This document shows positions 43,201-56,900 of a stretch of DNA of 64,000 nt, piece after piece (positions within the stretch are counted from its first letter, which is position 1; every line of letters starts with the position of its first letter). The notes below the pieces were generated by a model. It was not told the DNA's origin, searched no databases, and worked only from the letters and a program-made list of their open reading frames with translations. The position numbers and the translations under genes were made by a program. Origin of the DNA: Asterochloris sp. CNOR1 (Eukaryota > Chlorophyta > Trebouxiophyceae > Trebouxiales > Trebouxiaceae); assembly GCA_963969365.1 (NCBI GenBank), contig OZ017750.1:496001-560000 (forward strand), in the 5' to 3' direction.

Positions 43201-45872
43201 GAGGCGCCATCATGCTGAATGCTGCGCCGGGGATCTTCCAGTTGCAGAGCAAAGCAGGTGGAGTTTTCACAGGTAGGGTGGAGGCTGCATGGCCGAGAGG
43301 CCCGGGTGTGTGCGGCCCTCAAAGACTTCAGTCGACACAAGGTCCCCTGCAGCAGGGAGTGCCCTGGCTGCTGGCTCCACCTGGGCTGTGAGGCTGCGTG
43401 GACACACGCAAGCTTGTGCAGCTTTCTGGCCTGAACGGATCTGCTGGGCGCTTGCAGCAGGAGGGCCGGTGGCAGGCCTCAGTCGTTGCTGCCGCCGTCT
43501 GACCAGCCCAACCTGCTCACCTCCGCGAGGCCTCCCAATGGAGACCAGATCCCCTGGCAGCAGGGCATCTCCTGGCAGCTGGCCCCACTTCCCATGGCGG
43601 TAGGCCTGAATGGGCTGCTTGGGGGTCTGGAGGGATCGAAGTTCCTTCAGGTTGCGCATGCGCTGGGTGACCACGGTGCACTCAAACATGACCAGCATGC
43701 CCAGCGTGAAGAGGGAGTAGTACCTGCAGCGCAGCATTACGACCTCTGTACACGCAGCAGTCCAGAAGAGCGCATTGGATTTGCCCATGGAACGAAACCC
43801 AAGCGTCTGCGGGGCACGCAGCGTGCTAAGGGGTGGTGCAATGGCAGAACACGACATGCTGATCAAGAGGCCCTGCTGTGCAATCCAGCATCCTGAACAC
43901 TTCCGCTGCTGAATCCCATCAGCATGAGTGTCTTATATGCAGCACATCTGGCAGAGCGTTACAAAGGCACCAGGCCTGGACGCTGCGTGCCAGAGGGAGC
44001 ACTGCTCATCAAGAAGGCCAGGGTACACAGTGCTGGCTCACCAGTACTCGTCCAGTGCCCACAGGCCCACACAGAACACCTGGAAGCAGAAGAACGGTGC
44101 CAGCAGCTGCTCCTGGAGCAGCAAGCCAAATTGTGGCAGGGGCACCTCGAATTTGTTGGGGCCCCAGCGGTCGGTGGCAGTCATGATCCTGCCCTCACTT
44201 GTGTAGCCTGAGCTGGTGGCATATGTTGTGAGGTGCTCCTGCGGGGTGGCAGGGCTGCACTGTGAGCAGTAAGTGTTGACAGCTGGTGGCAAGCATTGTG
44301 AGAGGCCTGTGCAGCATGCAAGAGAACAGCAGTCATCTGCTGCTTCATCTGCTGCTGCTATTCTCTGCATTGAAGTTCTGAGAAGCAGAATCTCAGCTGG
44401 CAGCCGCACACCTCCACTGGGAATTCCAGCTTCTTGAAGCAGTGGGCATCCTCATTGAACACAAAACGCTGCTTGCGGTACACAAAGCTGATCTCCTCCT
44501 CTGCATCCACTCCCTCACCCTGCACGTCAAGCAATGCAGTGCTTGAGTTGAGTACTGCACGAATGTACATATGCTGGTGCAAGCAGCTGACCCACGCCGT
44601 GTGCGCCTGAAGCATATGGTCAGCAAGCATGCAACAGGCAGGTGGCCAGCTCAAGGCTTCAGAAGGAGGCTGACATCCTGGCTGCCCTGCTGACAGCAAA
44701 TGCAGCAGAACTGCGGCTGCGCAAGAGCCAGGCGTTCAACATACCAGGGTGCGCTTTTCCAGAGGCACAACCTCCTTCTTGGTGATGACGCCGGTGGGCG
44801 TGACCTGGAAAACAGCAGAAGGCTCAGCCCCTGGCCGCTCCATATGCAGCAGCAGACTGTGATATTGCCACAGCAAGAGCGCTGCATGTCTAGCAGACTG
44901 CCTAGGCAGCCAGGTGTTCCTGTTCAGCTGGCAGATTGCAAGTGACCCGCTCCAAGTCTCCAGTCTGAGGTCAAGCTCACACAATCAACAGGAGCCAACG
45001 CTCATGCCCAGCCAGCAGGAGGCAGCTGCTGTGGACCTCAAAGAGGCTGGTTGCCCCAGGCTGCCTGCCAGCGGCGTCTTGCCTCCATGCATGCATCATG
45101 TGCATGCTGGGCCAGGTGCCTTGTGGAGGACTGAGCGGACGCTGAAGCCATGGACACCAGCTGACCTTGCAATGGGTGGCAGACTGCCAGCGCGGTGCTT
45201 TAAAGAATCGCGTGACCAGCTTGACCCGAACAGACCAGTGCGTGGAGAGCATGGCCAGCGCGTGCAGCAGGATGGTCAGCATTATTTTGTGCTTGAAGCT
45301 CCAGGCATTCCTGCAGAGGCATAGGCAGTGGAGACAGTGGGCAAGGGATGTCAAGGAGCTGATGCAGCTGGATCAGTGCACCTGCAGCCTGTGCCTGCTG
45401 CCCAGCACTGGCAGCAGTCTTGCGCACATCAGGTGCTGGCCGTGCGGAGCTCGCTGGTGCTGCCCAATGCTGTCATGCTGGGGCTGGCAGCACCACCTCT
45501 CCCACAGCAGGCAGAAGGGCTTGATGCCTGAGCCTACTGTCTGAGCTGCAATCAGCCGCAGGGCCGCAGCAGACATGAGCAGCTTAAGCGGTGGGACTGT
45601 CCCAGCCGGCAGCATTAGCTTTGCCACAGTGGGCAGCAAGCCTTAATGCCTGAACTGGCTGTCTGTTCCCAGTATCAGCGAGACAGGTTGACAGCAAAGC
45701 TCAGAACACATCCTCACTTTGCCTGCGTCCACCAGCTCCACGCAGAGCTGGCAACTACTGTGTAGTACGCTGCCTGAAATGGTGTGGTGTCCCAGCGCAG
45801 GCTGGGGTCCCGTGCAATATGGAAGCTGAGGTCCTTCAGGCCAGTGTCAGGAGCTACACGAGGCCCTGACAT
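34239..45872 (-). CDS. PDR2: P5A-type P-type ATPase (ATP13A1/Spf1/PDR2-MIA family)
   Basis: An ER membrane P5A ATPase; the family acts as a transmembrane-helix dislocase. The start is ATG at 45872 in a CACCATG context ([12 protein letters not shown], then [13 protein letters not shown]). The order matches the plant proteins throughout: [10 protein letters not shown] (45200-45320), [10 protein letters not shown] (44745-44805), [20 protein letters not shown] (44410-44520), [19 protein letters not shown] (near 44045), [12 protein letters not shown] (43530-43720), [10 protein letters not shown] (about 42970), [39 protein letters not shown] (42060-42200), P5A signature [20 protein letters not shown] (41610-41785), phosphorylation site [12 protein letters not shown] (about 40945), [22 protein letters not shown] (39500-39620), [15 protein letters not shown] (about 38720), [12 protein letters not shown] and [13 protein letters not shown] (37445-37615), [12 protein letters not shown] (about 36030) and TM exons to 34239 (tail [17 protein letters not shown]). 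Small N-terminal exons between 45330 and 45720 are not settled. Confidence 0.96.
35377..35530 (-). repeat. Tandem duplicate of a TM-exon start, P5A gene
   Basis: On the gene strand, the real exon start at about 35418 (CTGCAG then GGCATCAAGCTTGGAGACAT, encoding [18 protein letters not shown]) is preceded about 85 bp upstream by a copy encoding [18 protein letters not shown]. In the copy the acceptor reads CTGCAA, so the AG is lost, but the reading frame is open and in phase. Confidence 0.9.
35995..36205 (-). repeat. Tandem duplicate of the [12 protein letters not shown] exon start, P5A gene
   Basis: The exon start at 35998-36076 has a close copy at 36129-36195 (131 bp upstream on the gene strand) reading [17 protein letters not shown] instead of [17 protein letters not shown]. 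Only a few bases differ over roughly 60. The copy lacks a CAG acceptor (CACATGGCG replaces it). Confidence 0.9.
38350..38525 (-). repeat. Intronic tandem duplication, P5A gene
   Basis: TCCAGCATGAGCCACACATG (38361) and TCCAGTGTGAGCCACACAAG (38452) head two copies with a period near 91 bp, both continuing with GAGGCAGAAGGC or GAGGCAAAAGGC and TGCTGACCAT. Confidence 0.8.
39369..39545 (-). repeat. Duplicated exon end with intact donor, P5A gene
   Basis: The exon end [12 protein letters not shown] and its donor (CAGGGCGCCAGGTGAGTGCG, 39472-39520) has a copy at 39369-39425, downstream on the gene strand, that reads [12 protein letters not shown] and keeps the identical CAGGGCGCCAGGTGAGTGCG junction. 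Confidence 0.9.
42635..42700 (-). repeat. Decayed copy of [17 protein letters not shown] exon end, P5A gene
   Basis: About 115 bp downstream of the real exon end (42752-42810) a copy reads [15 protein letters not shown] followed by GGTGGGCTGCTG, the same string that forms the real donor (GGTGGGCTGCTGGCAGAC). Confidence 0.85.
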
Positions 45873-46107
45873 GGTGAGGCCTCTGAATTGATCCTACTGA
45901 CAGCAAGAATGCGACATGGGCAGCTAGATCAGCCGGAAAACCACTGCCCCGATGGCTTGCTCTGTGATGAAGGAACCAATTCTCAGGCAGCCTATCTGAC
46001 ATCACTGCTTTGGAGCGCCTAACTTCACAACTGCCATCCTCACGGGATGACCGAGTCTATGCGGACCAGAAGTCAGCCGTGGGGAGCGTTGCGAGGCCTC
46101 TGCTAGC
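45873..46107. promoter_or_regulatory. Head-to-head spacer (P5A ATPase / phosphodiesterase)
   Basis: 235 bp between two divergent start codons. It should contain both promoters; no TATA box or named motif was assigned. Confidence 0.45.
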
Positions 46108-49100
46108 ATGGCCGAGTCTTGCTTGGAGTACACCTCAGTGCGGCAGGCGCTTGGCGTCCTCAAGAGATTGCAGGTGATATACTGGAAGGGTCATTCAGTT
46201 GACAGACCATGAATGCCATCGGTTGCAGACTGTCCTACATTGCATGTCATGCCTGCACCTGATTGGGTCACACAGCATGTGTTGCCTGCCCAGATTGCCT
46301 GTGCACCATTTGGCTGGTCAGGACTTCGGGCTGCCACAATCACGCTGTTAATGTATTGCCTGCTTCAAGTCTTGTTGCATAGCTGCTTGTAGCCTGTGGC
46401 CGACCATCTTGCTATGGCCAGTGGCAACAAAGAGCGACGCTCAGCAGGCTGGCATACTGCTGTGCTGCTTGGGGTCTGCAATGCATTGTTACATGCGCAG
46501 TCAAGCAAGCCTTCCTGGGAGCCTCAAACTGGCAGGTTCTGCCCCAACAAATTGACAGCACGGGCAAGGGCTGGACATCATAAGTGCTGCTGGGCAGAGA
46601 TGCTTGCCTGCAACACCATGATCTCAGGCCTGACTGCAATGCTCACTGCTCTGGCTGCAGGCAGAGGACGGCGTGAGCCATGACGACAGACAGGTGCTCG
46701 CACAGCTGGCAGCCTGGCTGTCACTTGCAGATGGCGTGGATGGGGAGGTGGCCATCGAACCTCAGGGCAGCGTCCGGGAATACCTGATCTCCTACCGCGA
46801 GGCGGGAATCCACACCCCTGTTGCGGTGCGCTGAATGTAGCTGCTGCACTGCTTGTGACTGCCATAGCCATGCCAGAGGGGCAAAACAGCACCAAAGGGT
46901 TTGCCTTATCAGGCTATGACACAAAGCATCAGAGCTCATTTCAATGAGCTGTGGTGTGCAGCCAGTGCAGCACAGCATCAGCAGGGAGGTGCCGCTGAGA
47001 TGGGCTGGCAGTGCTGGTGGTGCGACTGAGAAGTCCAGGCTGCATGGTGCAATTGATTGGAGGCTTCCATAGCCCAGTGGCAGTGGGCTGCCATGAACCT
47101 TGTCTTGCCCAGGGGACAGAGCTTCAAAGCCTGTTGTGGCGCATGGCAAGCTGCTGCCCTACACCCAGGCTGTGCCTGAGCATGACATGTGGGTTGTGAG
47201 ACAGACTCAGAGCAAGATCACAGCCACACTGCACGCTTTGCCGCTTCTAACAACTGTTTCCCTCGCCTGCAGCGGTTGACCAGAGATATTGACTCGCCCA
47301 AGGTGAGCACTGCCTGACACTGCTTCCACTTCAAGCCGCTTGCCACCAGGCCTTGCTTTCCCCTGCAGCACCTTTGACTGACTGTGTGCGGGCGAGCCTT
47401 TGTTGCTGCCTGCAGCTAGCCAGCTTCAATGCACAACACCTCAACGTATCGCCAGAGCTTGCACGAGAGCTGGCAAAGGCAAGTGTGCATGATTAATATT
47501 GGTAAAGTGCCTGATTTTCAGCAGCTGCAGTCTGCTTGTCAGGCAACCTGAGGGTGAAGCCTGCACAGCTGCTTCAATAGAGGCTTGGCAGGTTGCCATC
47601 CTGTGAGACCTTGCACTTTGCTAACTTACCAGATACATCTGTGGCTGCCTTGAGTCCAGTCCCAGCAGTAACACAGCAGCTGAGACCCTGGCCACAACAG
47701 GATGCATGTGAGCGCTCCGGCAGTGGAGCAGCCTACCATCGGTGCTTGCCCTGCAGATGGATGACTGGGAGCGCTTTGACGTCTTTGCAGTGGACCACCT
47801 GACGCACGGCCACCCGCTGGAGACTGTCGCGCTGGCCATGCTGCAGCGTTTTGACCTGATAGCCAAGCTGGGTCTGCGGCAGGAGCCTGTCAGGAAGTTT
47901 TTTCAGGCGAGCTGCTACTTATGCCACGACACATCGCTTTGTCCAAAGGCAAAGGTGTAGGAGTTGCCTACGGCAGATTGCTTTGTCTGAGGCCGAATGT
48001 GGGGGATTGGCAACCCTCACATGCTCCCTCGCCAACGATGAGCGGCGAACCTACTGCCTGCGCAAGCTGGTGTGAGGTGCACCCAGTCTTGTCTGACCAA
48101 TTCCCTGCAGCATTGCTGCAGCTCCGTGTGCCAGCCACACTGCAGCCTGCAGGGATTCGGGCCGCCCTCCGCTGCCACTGAACTGCAGCCATGTGACAGC
48201 AGTGTTTTGCAGATATGGGGCTGACATGGACGACAACCTACAAATGCACTGCCACCCTGCAGCCATGTGCCTGCCTGGCGCGTCCCACCCTCCCAGAAAG
48301 GTTGACTTGAACCTGCCGAGCCATTGAGTGCCAGCAGCCAATGCATGGCAGCCAATGCGTGGCAGCCAGGCGCCTCAAAGGATTTGCTCACAATGACAGC
48401 GCTGTCGCTCGACTCCCAATGCACTGCAGCCACCCACTGCCATGGCCCTGCAGCCATGTGCATGCCCTGCAGGAGGTTGAGGCCGCTTACAATGACAAAC
48501 CGTACCACAACAGCATGCATGCAGCCGATGTGACGCAGTCTGTGGGAGCCCTCCTGGCCACAGACGGGTTCAGCGACCAGCTGACAGACCTGGAACTGCT
48601 GGCAGTCATCCTGGCCTCAGTGGTGCATGACGTGGGCCACCCAGGTGAGCCCCAAACCCTCAGCCTGGAGCATCGGTGTCACTGGTGCTCCTCCGTGCTT
48701 GGTCCAGTTGCCGCAAGCTCGTCGACTTTGGCCTGCTTGTAGTCCGGTGACCTATGCTCTTGTGGATTGCGCATGGCATTGGCTGACCTCAGTCTGCGAA
48801 GGTGATGTCCAAGCCGGTCCAGGCTTACCCTGAACCATGAACCCTATCCCCCTGCTGGTCAGGGCATGCCTGGGAGTGGCAGCAGCGCTCACAGTGACAG
48901 GCCAACCACCTGCATGTATCATCTGACCCCTCTCCAATGTGCAGCAGCCCCTCCTGCCTGCCTGCGCCACAGTGTGCAGCCCTGCCCTCGCTGAGCTAAT
49001 GCCTGCCAGTTCAAGCCCAGGCTGTCCTTTCCCCCAATGAGTGCCTCATATGTTGCTATGTTGTTACGTCTAGCCGCTCTGCACATTGAGCTACTTCCTG

Positions 49101-50652
49101 TCTGCAGGCGGGACCAACGCCTTCCTTACATGCAGCTGGGCAAACATCAGCAGCGCTGCTGATAACGAAATGCAATCCTTTGGTGCACTTGGACGCAGGC
49201 GCCACCACCGACTGCTCGACACGTTCGACCTGCCTAGCTGTCATGCATGGCTTAGCATGCACACCACTCCCTGCCTGCAGGTGTGACCAATGACTTCCTC
49301 ATACGCACTCATGCAGATGTCGCACTTAGGTACAATGACATCAGCGTGAACGAAAACATGCACATCAGCCTGGCCTTCCAGATCCTCAAGCGTCGCCACA
49401 ACGATGTGCTGCAGCCGCTGACAGAGGAACAGTTTAGATTTGTTCGGCGCCTGATGATTCAAATAGTGCTGGCAACTGACATGGCAGGACACACAGAGCT
49501 GCTCAAGGTGGGGTGCCCATAAGGTGTTGTCCATTTGCGTGGTCATGCCTGGTTCAGCACGTACTGGACTTGGACAAGGCAGGGCACACTGACCTGCTCT
49601 AGGTTTGGTGCAAAGTTATCACTGGGACGAGGGCATCGTGTGCTGCTGCTGTGTTTCAGGAGGCCAGCCTTCCCCTTTGTGCAGCCTGCAGCTCTTCACA
49701 CTGCAAGCAGTTTGCAGGGCAGCATATGCAGCTCTCTTGAGCACCTGCAGCGAGGCTTGCACCCCGTCATGTACTGCATAGCTGGCTCCATCAATCAGCA
49801 CTTCTATGGTTCCAGCAGTCCGCTGCTGGCATGCTTAGTGCCTGCCTGCATGGCCTTGTATGCTGACTACACTCAGTACGGGCAGGACTTTAGTGCGTCC
49901 AGTAAGCTGCTGCCAGACAAACTTGCAGGACCCCTCTCGCTTGCTGCCTTGCAGCTGGCCGTGGTCAGAGGTGCATGCTAAGTAGCTGACTGACTCCACA
50001 AACTGTTCCTTGTGTAGGACTTTGTCGCGTCCTGCAAGTTGCTGCCAGCAAACTTTGGGGACTGGCCGGACAACAAGCGTGCTCTGGCGCTGCGCATGCT
50101 GGTCCATACAGCTGACATAGGCAACCCTGCCAAGCCGCTGAACCTCAGCCAGAAGTGGACGCAGCGCATCGTGCAGGAGTCCTTTGAGCAGGTGCAGTGA
50201 TGCCATGGGCAGGGCTGCCGCTCACGCGCTTAGACCCTGGCCTTTTCATGTGTAGACGCCTCACCATATGCTGTTGCAGAATGGAGGGTGGCATTGCAAT
50301 GGTACTAGCTGAGGCCTTCTTGCGGTCAGAGAGCACCCTTGTGTAGGGTGACCTGCCAAGCTCTGCTTCTGCTGGGCTGCAGGGGGACATGGAACGCTCC
50401 AGAGGCCTGCCGGTGTCCATACTGTGTGACCGGGACCGAAACGAGGTGCCAAAGAGCCAGATGACCTTCCTAGAGTACGTTGTAAAACCCACATTCGAGG
50501 CCATCCAGGTGCTGCTGCCCTCTGGTGCAGCCAAAGCTCTGCGCAATGTGGAGGGCGGCAGGCAGCACTGGGAGCAGGCCATCCAAGGCACCTGTAATGG
50601 GGTCGCTGGTACCAGCAACAGGGTGCAGGCTGGATCTGCAACATTGACCTGA
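46108..50652 (+). CDS. 3',5'-cyclic nucleotide phosphodiesterase (class I, HD-type catalytic domain)
   Basis: Hydrolyses cAMP and/or cGMP. Nine exons with matching phases: 46108-46173, 46661-46825, 47273-47302, 47416-47478, 47757-47906, 48473-48644, 49281-49507, 50018-50191, 50383-50652. Catalytic-domain marks: YHNSMHAADVTQSV, metal-binding VHDVGHPG (usual HDVDHPG; the metal-binding H and D are kept), GVTNDFLIRTHADVALRYND, LATDMAGHTELL and the second aspartate in MLVHTADIGNPAKPLNLSQK, then RGLPVSILCDRDRNEVPKSQ. No GAF, PAS or transmembrane segment was seen in the short N-terminus, so the protein is probably soluble. Nucleotide preference cannot be read. Introns after 47478 and 47906 have GC donors. 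Class I PDEs are known in green algae and not in land plants. Confidence 0.94.
49095..49165 (+). repeat. Decayed copy of exon-7 start, phosphodiesterase
   Basis: CTGTCTGCAG then GCGGGACCAACGCCTTCCTT (would read GTNAFLTCSWANIS) echoes the real CCTGCCTGCAG then GTGTGACCAATGACTTCCTC (VTNDFLIRTHADV) at 49281, about 175 bp upstream. The acceptor AG is kept. Confidence 0.85.
49872..49945 (+). repeat. Decayed copy of exon-8 start, phosphodiesterase
   Basis: GACTTTAGTGCGTCCAGTAA (reads DFSASSKLLPDKL) copies the exon start GACTTTGTCGCGTCCTGCAA (DFVASCKLLPANF) at 50018, 138 bp upstream, preceded by an AG. Confidence 0.85.
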
Positions 50653-50929
50653 TGAGGCTCAGTAACATTTACCAAGGCACTTGTGTACATTGCTCTTTAG
50701 TTCCCACCACAGAGTCAGCAACCCTCTGCCATCTTGATAACTATGATGGACAGGCGTGAGCGTCACCTGTGACGCTGTGCTGCACATGAACTGTTGTCAA
50801 TTTGGTGGCAGGCTGAGCCTGAGACCCACCAACATATGATGCATGCCCGGTGCAATGTGCGTTCGCTGAGTCTTGCATGCGTTCAACAAGAAGTCACTAC
50901 TTCAGCACTTGAGAGCAGCAAAGGTGCCC

Positions 50930-51694
50930 TTAGTATCCAACATACCCACTGTCATCTGCAGTTCTGTAGGCCCAAAACAATAGAGCAGCTATTAGGATAA
51001 GGCCGCACTGTAGAAGGCTGGCAGCACCCACCCAGAGGGCGTGGTGATTCTGCACACTGACGATGAGTACTGTCACAGCGCCTGCCACCGAACCAAAAGC
51101 CACGACGTAACTAAACAGCAACCACATCCGCGCACGACTCTGCAGGCATTGAGAAGATTCGCATAAACAAGCTGCATTGAGCAGGCGGATCAGGGACACC
51201 CATACAGGTGCTGAGTAAGAGCAGGCTGTGCAGTGGGAGTGCAAGGTGCGCGGCAGAGCCAGAAGAAGCGCGCCTCTGCATGCTCATCCCCATAGGTGGA
51301 CTCCTGGATGTTGTGCAAGTCATCCCGGCTGATAAGGTTAATAAAGATCAATGCCAGTGTTGCTGCCACAGCTGGCAGCCAGAAAGTTGCAGGAATCCGC
51401 TCATGTGAAGTACTCGAGGTGTAGACAACGGCATCGGCCCTGCATGGCAAGCGTTGAGTGGCAAAATGGGCAATGCAGCTAAGCTGATGGGAACACAGGA
51501 ACAGCAGTGCAGCATTGCACCACTCAGACCTGATCGCTCTGCTCAGTGGCTCACCAGCACCACCAGCCTGCCCCAAAGAGAGCTCCTGCTATCCCAGGTC
51601 CATAGGCACGCAGTTGAGCTGAAATCCTCTCCCAGTCAGCCTGGCCATAGATGAGCCAGTCACAGCAGCCTCTGCTTCGTGCATAGGAGCTCAT
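50930..51694 (-). CDS. TMEM50/UPF0220-family membrane protein
   Basis: A small multispanning membrane protein of the TMEM50 family, whose molecular role is poorly known. Three exons: about 51556-51694 (start ATG 51694, MSSYARSRGCCDWLIYGQAD, then GPGIAGALFGAGWW), about 51191-51436 (ADAVVYTSS and the TM segment ATFWLPAVAATLALIFINLI, then SRDDLHNIQESTYGD) and 50930-51142 (RARMWLLFSYVVAFGSVAGA and HHALWVGAASLLQCGLILIA). The stretch from the short CDW segment through the four hydrophobic segments to the tail follows human TMEM50A. The last residues DDSGYVGY precede TAA at 50930. It is head-to-head with the E2 gene. Confidence 0.85.
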
Positions 51695-51860
51695 CTCAGT
51701 GCCCTCTGTGTGATGTGGGCTTCACCAGCTGCTCACCCTTAGCACATGACCTGGGAGGTATTTCTTCTTCGGCAGCGTGTCCTTTCCTTTGGCAGCAGGC
51801 TCCCAAGCGGCCAGCTTTGCCCCTCCCGCAGAGTGCGCATCCAGCATCAGCGGGTGTTAG
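51695..51860. promoter_or_regulatory. Head-to-head spacer (TMEM50 / E2)
   Basis: Only 166 bp separate the two start codons, the tightest divergent pair here. Pyrimidine-rich runs (TTTCTTCTTCGG, CCTTTCCTTTGG) lie on the E2 side. Confidence 0.5.
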
Positions 51861-53717
<1,857 letters not shown>

Positions 53718-53833
53718 TGTGCATTAATTGATTTCCCACCACAGTCCGCACGCAGCTGGCCCAAAATGAAACCCATGCAACATCGTGTTCAGCATGCTCT
53801 GTAGATCAGTAGTGCTGCCATGCTGGCTGCTGA

Positions 53834-53838
53834 TGTAA
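53834..53838 (+). terminator. Candidate polyadenylation signal TGTAA (E2)
   Basis: TGTAA lies about 117 nt after the E2 stop codon and 90 nt before the next start codon, a fitting position for the algal poly(A) signal. Confidence 0.4.
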
Positions 53839-53928
53839 ACTGCAAAGTGCATCCGCTGGAGCTGGCTGGCTATCATGCAAGATGTTAATTTAGATTCCAC
53901 TGAACATCTTTGGATCAGATCGGGAAGC

Positions 53929-56900
53929 ATGGCGCTGCTGGCTGGGAGTAACCTGCGTTGCGATCACAGGCCACAGGGAATCCGCCATGCTCTGTCAGGC
54001 CGGCAAAGGCTTCGCAGGTATGGGGCACATGGCCCACTGGGGGCTCATGAAATCAAGAGGCAGGCAACAGGGGCCAGACGTGCCCATAAGGCATCGGTCA
54101 AGGTGTTCGCATCGAGTGCAGCAGCAGCAGTCCCCGAAAAAGGTGAGGCCCAAGCCTATCTTTGCAAGCGTCCCTGCAGCTGCCTGCAAGCTGCCCAGAT
54201 GCCCCTGATCTGGGCCCTTGTGCTGGTGCTAGGGCCATGCGCTGAGTACATGTCACAGGCTGGATGGTCAATGCACTCTCAGAGTGCTGAGGATGCTGTG
54301 AAACATTGTTCTGCTGTCTCGTGCTCGCATCGCCCTAAAGAATGCTTGCCAAAGCCCTGTTTGTTGCTGCCTGCAGCCGGCTTCACGTGGGGTGCCGACA
54401 TGAAGAACCTGGCCATCTCTGTGGGACTGGCCACTGCTGTGTGGTTTATCCCACCCCCTGCTGGAGTGACATCACAGGCAAGTCAAGGGGAAGGGCTGTG
54501 GCCGTGAATCCAGGCTTCATGCTCGCCCGGCAAGTGTGCATTCAAGGCATGTCGACAGCGGCATTGCTCTGCGCTGGGTGGAAGCGTTTGCATGCCAAGG
54601 GCCCGCAAACTTTTGCGTCACATAGTCAGTGCAGTGTTCTGCTGGGAAAGCTGTGCCCCTGAGGCATCTCCTGGCATCTGCCTGCCGGCTGCTTGGATTG
54701 TGCCACCTGCATCTGCTGTCAAGCAGTCCAGGCTGTCATGACAACATGCGCAGCAGCCAAAATGCGAGGTGTCCTGCGGCAGCATGCGCCTCCTGTCGCC
54801 TTGCAGAGCACTCCCCTTGTGCAAGCTGTCCCCTGCCAACATGACCCAGGTCGTCGCATTTCAGCAGGCCTTTCAGAGGCCGTCACCCCCTCCACATGCC
54901 CTGCAGGGGTGGCACCATGCACGATACTTTTCCTCCAATGCACCCCTTCTGCCTCACCCCCGCAACTGGCGCCTACACACACACTCACATCTTGTTTGTG
55001 CATCCAGAAGGAATGGCGCCTGCTGGCAGTCTCTGTGGGCACCATCGTCGGCGTCAAGTCGCAGCCCCTGCAAGCAGCCTATCTGACACAATTTGCCCGC
55101 GCCTTACAGGCCTGGCGCCTGCTGGCTGTCTTCCTGGGCACCATCGTGGGCATCATCACACAGCCCCTGCCCCTGGGAGCTGTTGCCATGCTGGGCCTGG
55201 GAGCTGCCATGCTGACCAAGACCCTGACCTTTGCTGCCGCCTTCAGCGCCTTTGCCAGTGAGATCCCGTGAGTGCTGCCCTGCCACTTGTATGCACCTGA
55301 GACCTGTGTCCTCACTGCTGCTTCACGCCAGCTGGCCAGATCCCATGAGGACTGCGTTGCCTGCATGTTTTACGTAGGCCGCCCTTTCTGGCTGACCAGT
55401 AGGCGTTCTGTCAGCCCTGGCTGTGTCCACTGCACGCCCCTTTCTGGGGCTCAGCAAGACACAGCACCCCGCATCTGCCCTACTGTCGTGTCTGGCATGG
55501 CATGGAGAGACTGTGCTGCCCGTCAGATGCATTTCGCGCTCAGGGGCTCTGACCAAGTGGCCAAATCATACCCACCCCTCACCTGCATCTCCCTGATGGC
55601 TTGCAGGTGGCTGATTGCCATTGCCTTCTGGCTGTCCGGTGGCTTCATCAAGTCTGGGCTGGGCAAGCGGGTGGCCTACGCCATTGTCAGCGTGTTTGGC
55701 AAGACGACCCTAGGGTTGACATACAGCCTGGTCTTTGCTGAGGCCCTACTGGCCCCTGCAATCCCCTCCGTGGCAGCCCGTGCAGGTGTGCTCCAACTCT
55801 ACAACAGACGCACGTGCTGCAAGCCTGAGCTGGCCATGTGCCACCCACAGAGCTGGTGCTGCGGCCCGTCATTGGCTTCCCAAGTGCCCACGATGCCGGC
55901 ACTGCAAGGCGTGCTGGGCCTGCCTGAGTGCACTTTGCAGGGCGTGAGGCCACCCTTTGAAAGGGCTCCTTGGTGTTTGGCTCATTTTACGTGCACCTGC
56001 CTGCTGGCTGACCTGCCTTGTGCAGGTGGCGCCCGTGGCCCCCTCGCCAAGGCATTGTGCCTGGCCTGCAGCAGCACTCCTGTCAAGAATGCTGATTTTC
56101 ACCTGTGGCTGCACCCTGAAGCCTCTGCTCCTGCCTGCAGGCGGCATCTTCGCCCCCCTGGCCAAGGCTCTGTGCCTGGCATGCGGTAGCGACCCTGCCA
56201 AGAACGATGGCTCTGAGAAGAAGATGGGCGCCTACGTGATGACCACCTGCTTCCAGACCAGCACCATCTCTTCTGCCATGTTCATCACGGCCATGGCTGC
56301 CAACCCTCTGGTGAGGCCTGAAGCCAGGAGGGCACATACAACAATTCCACACACAGCAGAGCAGCAGCTAGAACTTGCAGGTCGCGAAGCTCTGAATGTG
56401 TACCAAGGCCTCAGGACGAACTGATGCTTGGAACAAGAGCGGGCTGTTTCAGCAAGCCATGCTGCTGACTATTGCGCATCGTGTCAGGTTGATGCCTGGG
56501 TGGCATTGGTGGGCATTCTGTGTGCTGGCGGTTTCGGTCTGAGTGGCAGAAGCTGCACTGAGGCCCTCAGTGCTTCTGCTCTGGGCTGCAGCACACGGCC
56601 CAGATGACCACTGATTGCACCATGACGCCGGCCCCGCCCGCGCCTGCCGTGGGCCAGCAGTGAGCGCAGTGTGACATGCTCACCATGTGTGCCGGTGTGA
56701 CTGTGGCTGCAGGCAGTGCAGCTGGCCGCTGAAGCAGCCAACCTGCAGATCACCTGGGGCGCGTGGGCGCTTGCGGGCATCGTCCCCGGGCTGATCTGCC
56801 TGGTGGCCACCCCACTGATCCTCTACTTCATCTACCCTCCTGAGGTGAGCTGTTTCCAGTGGCACTGGCCCAGTCCCAGGTGCACGTTGATCCTGCTGGA

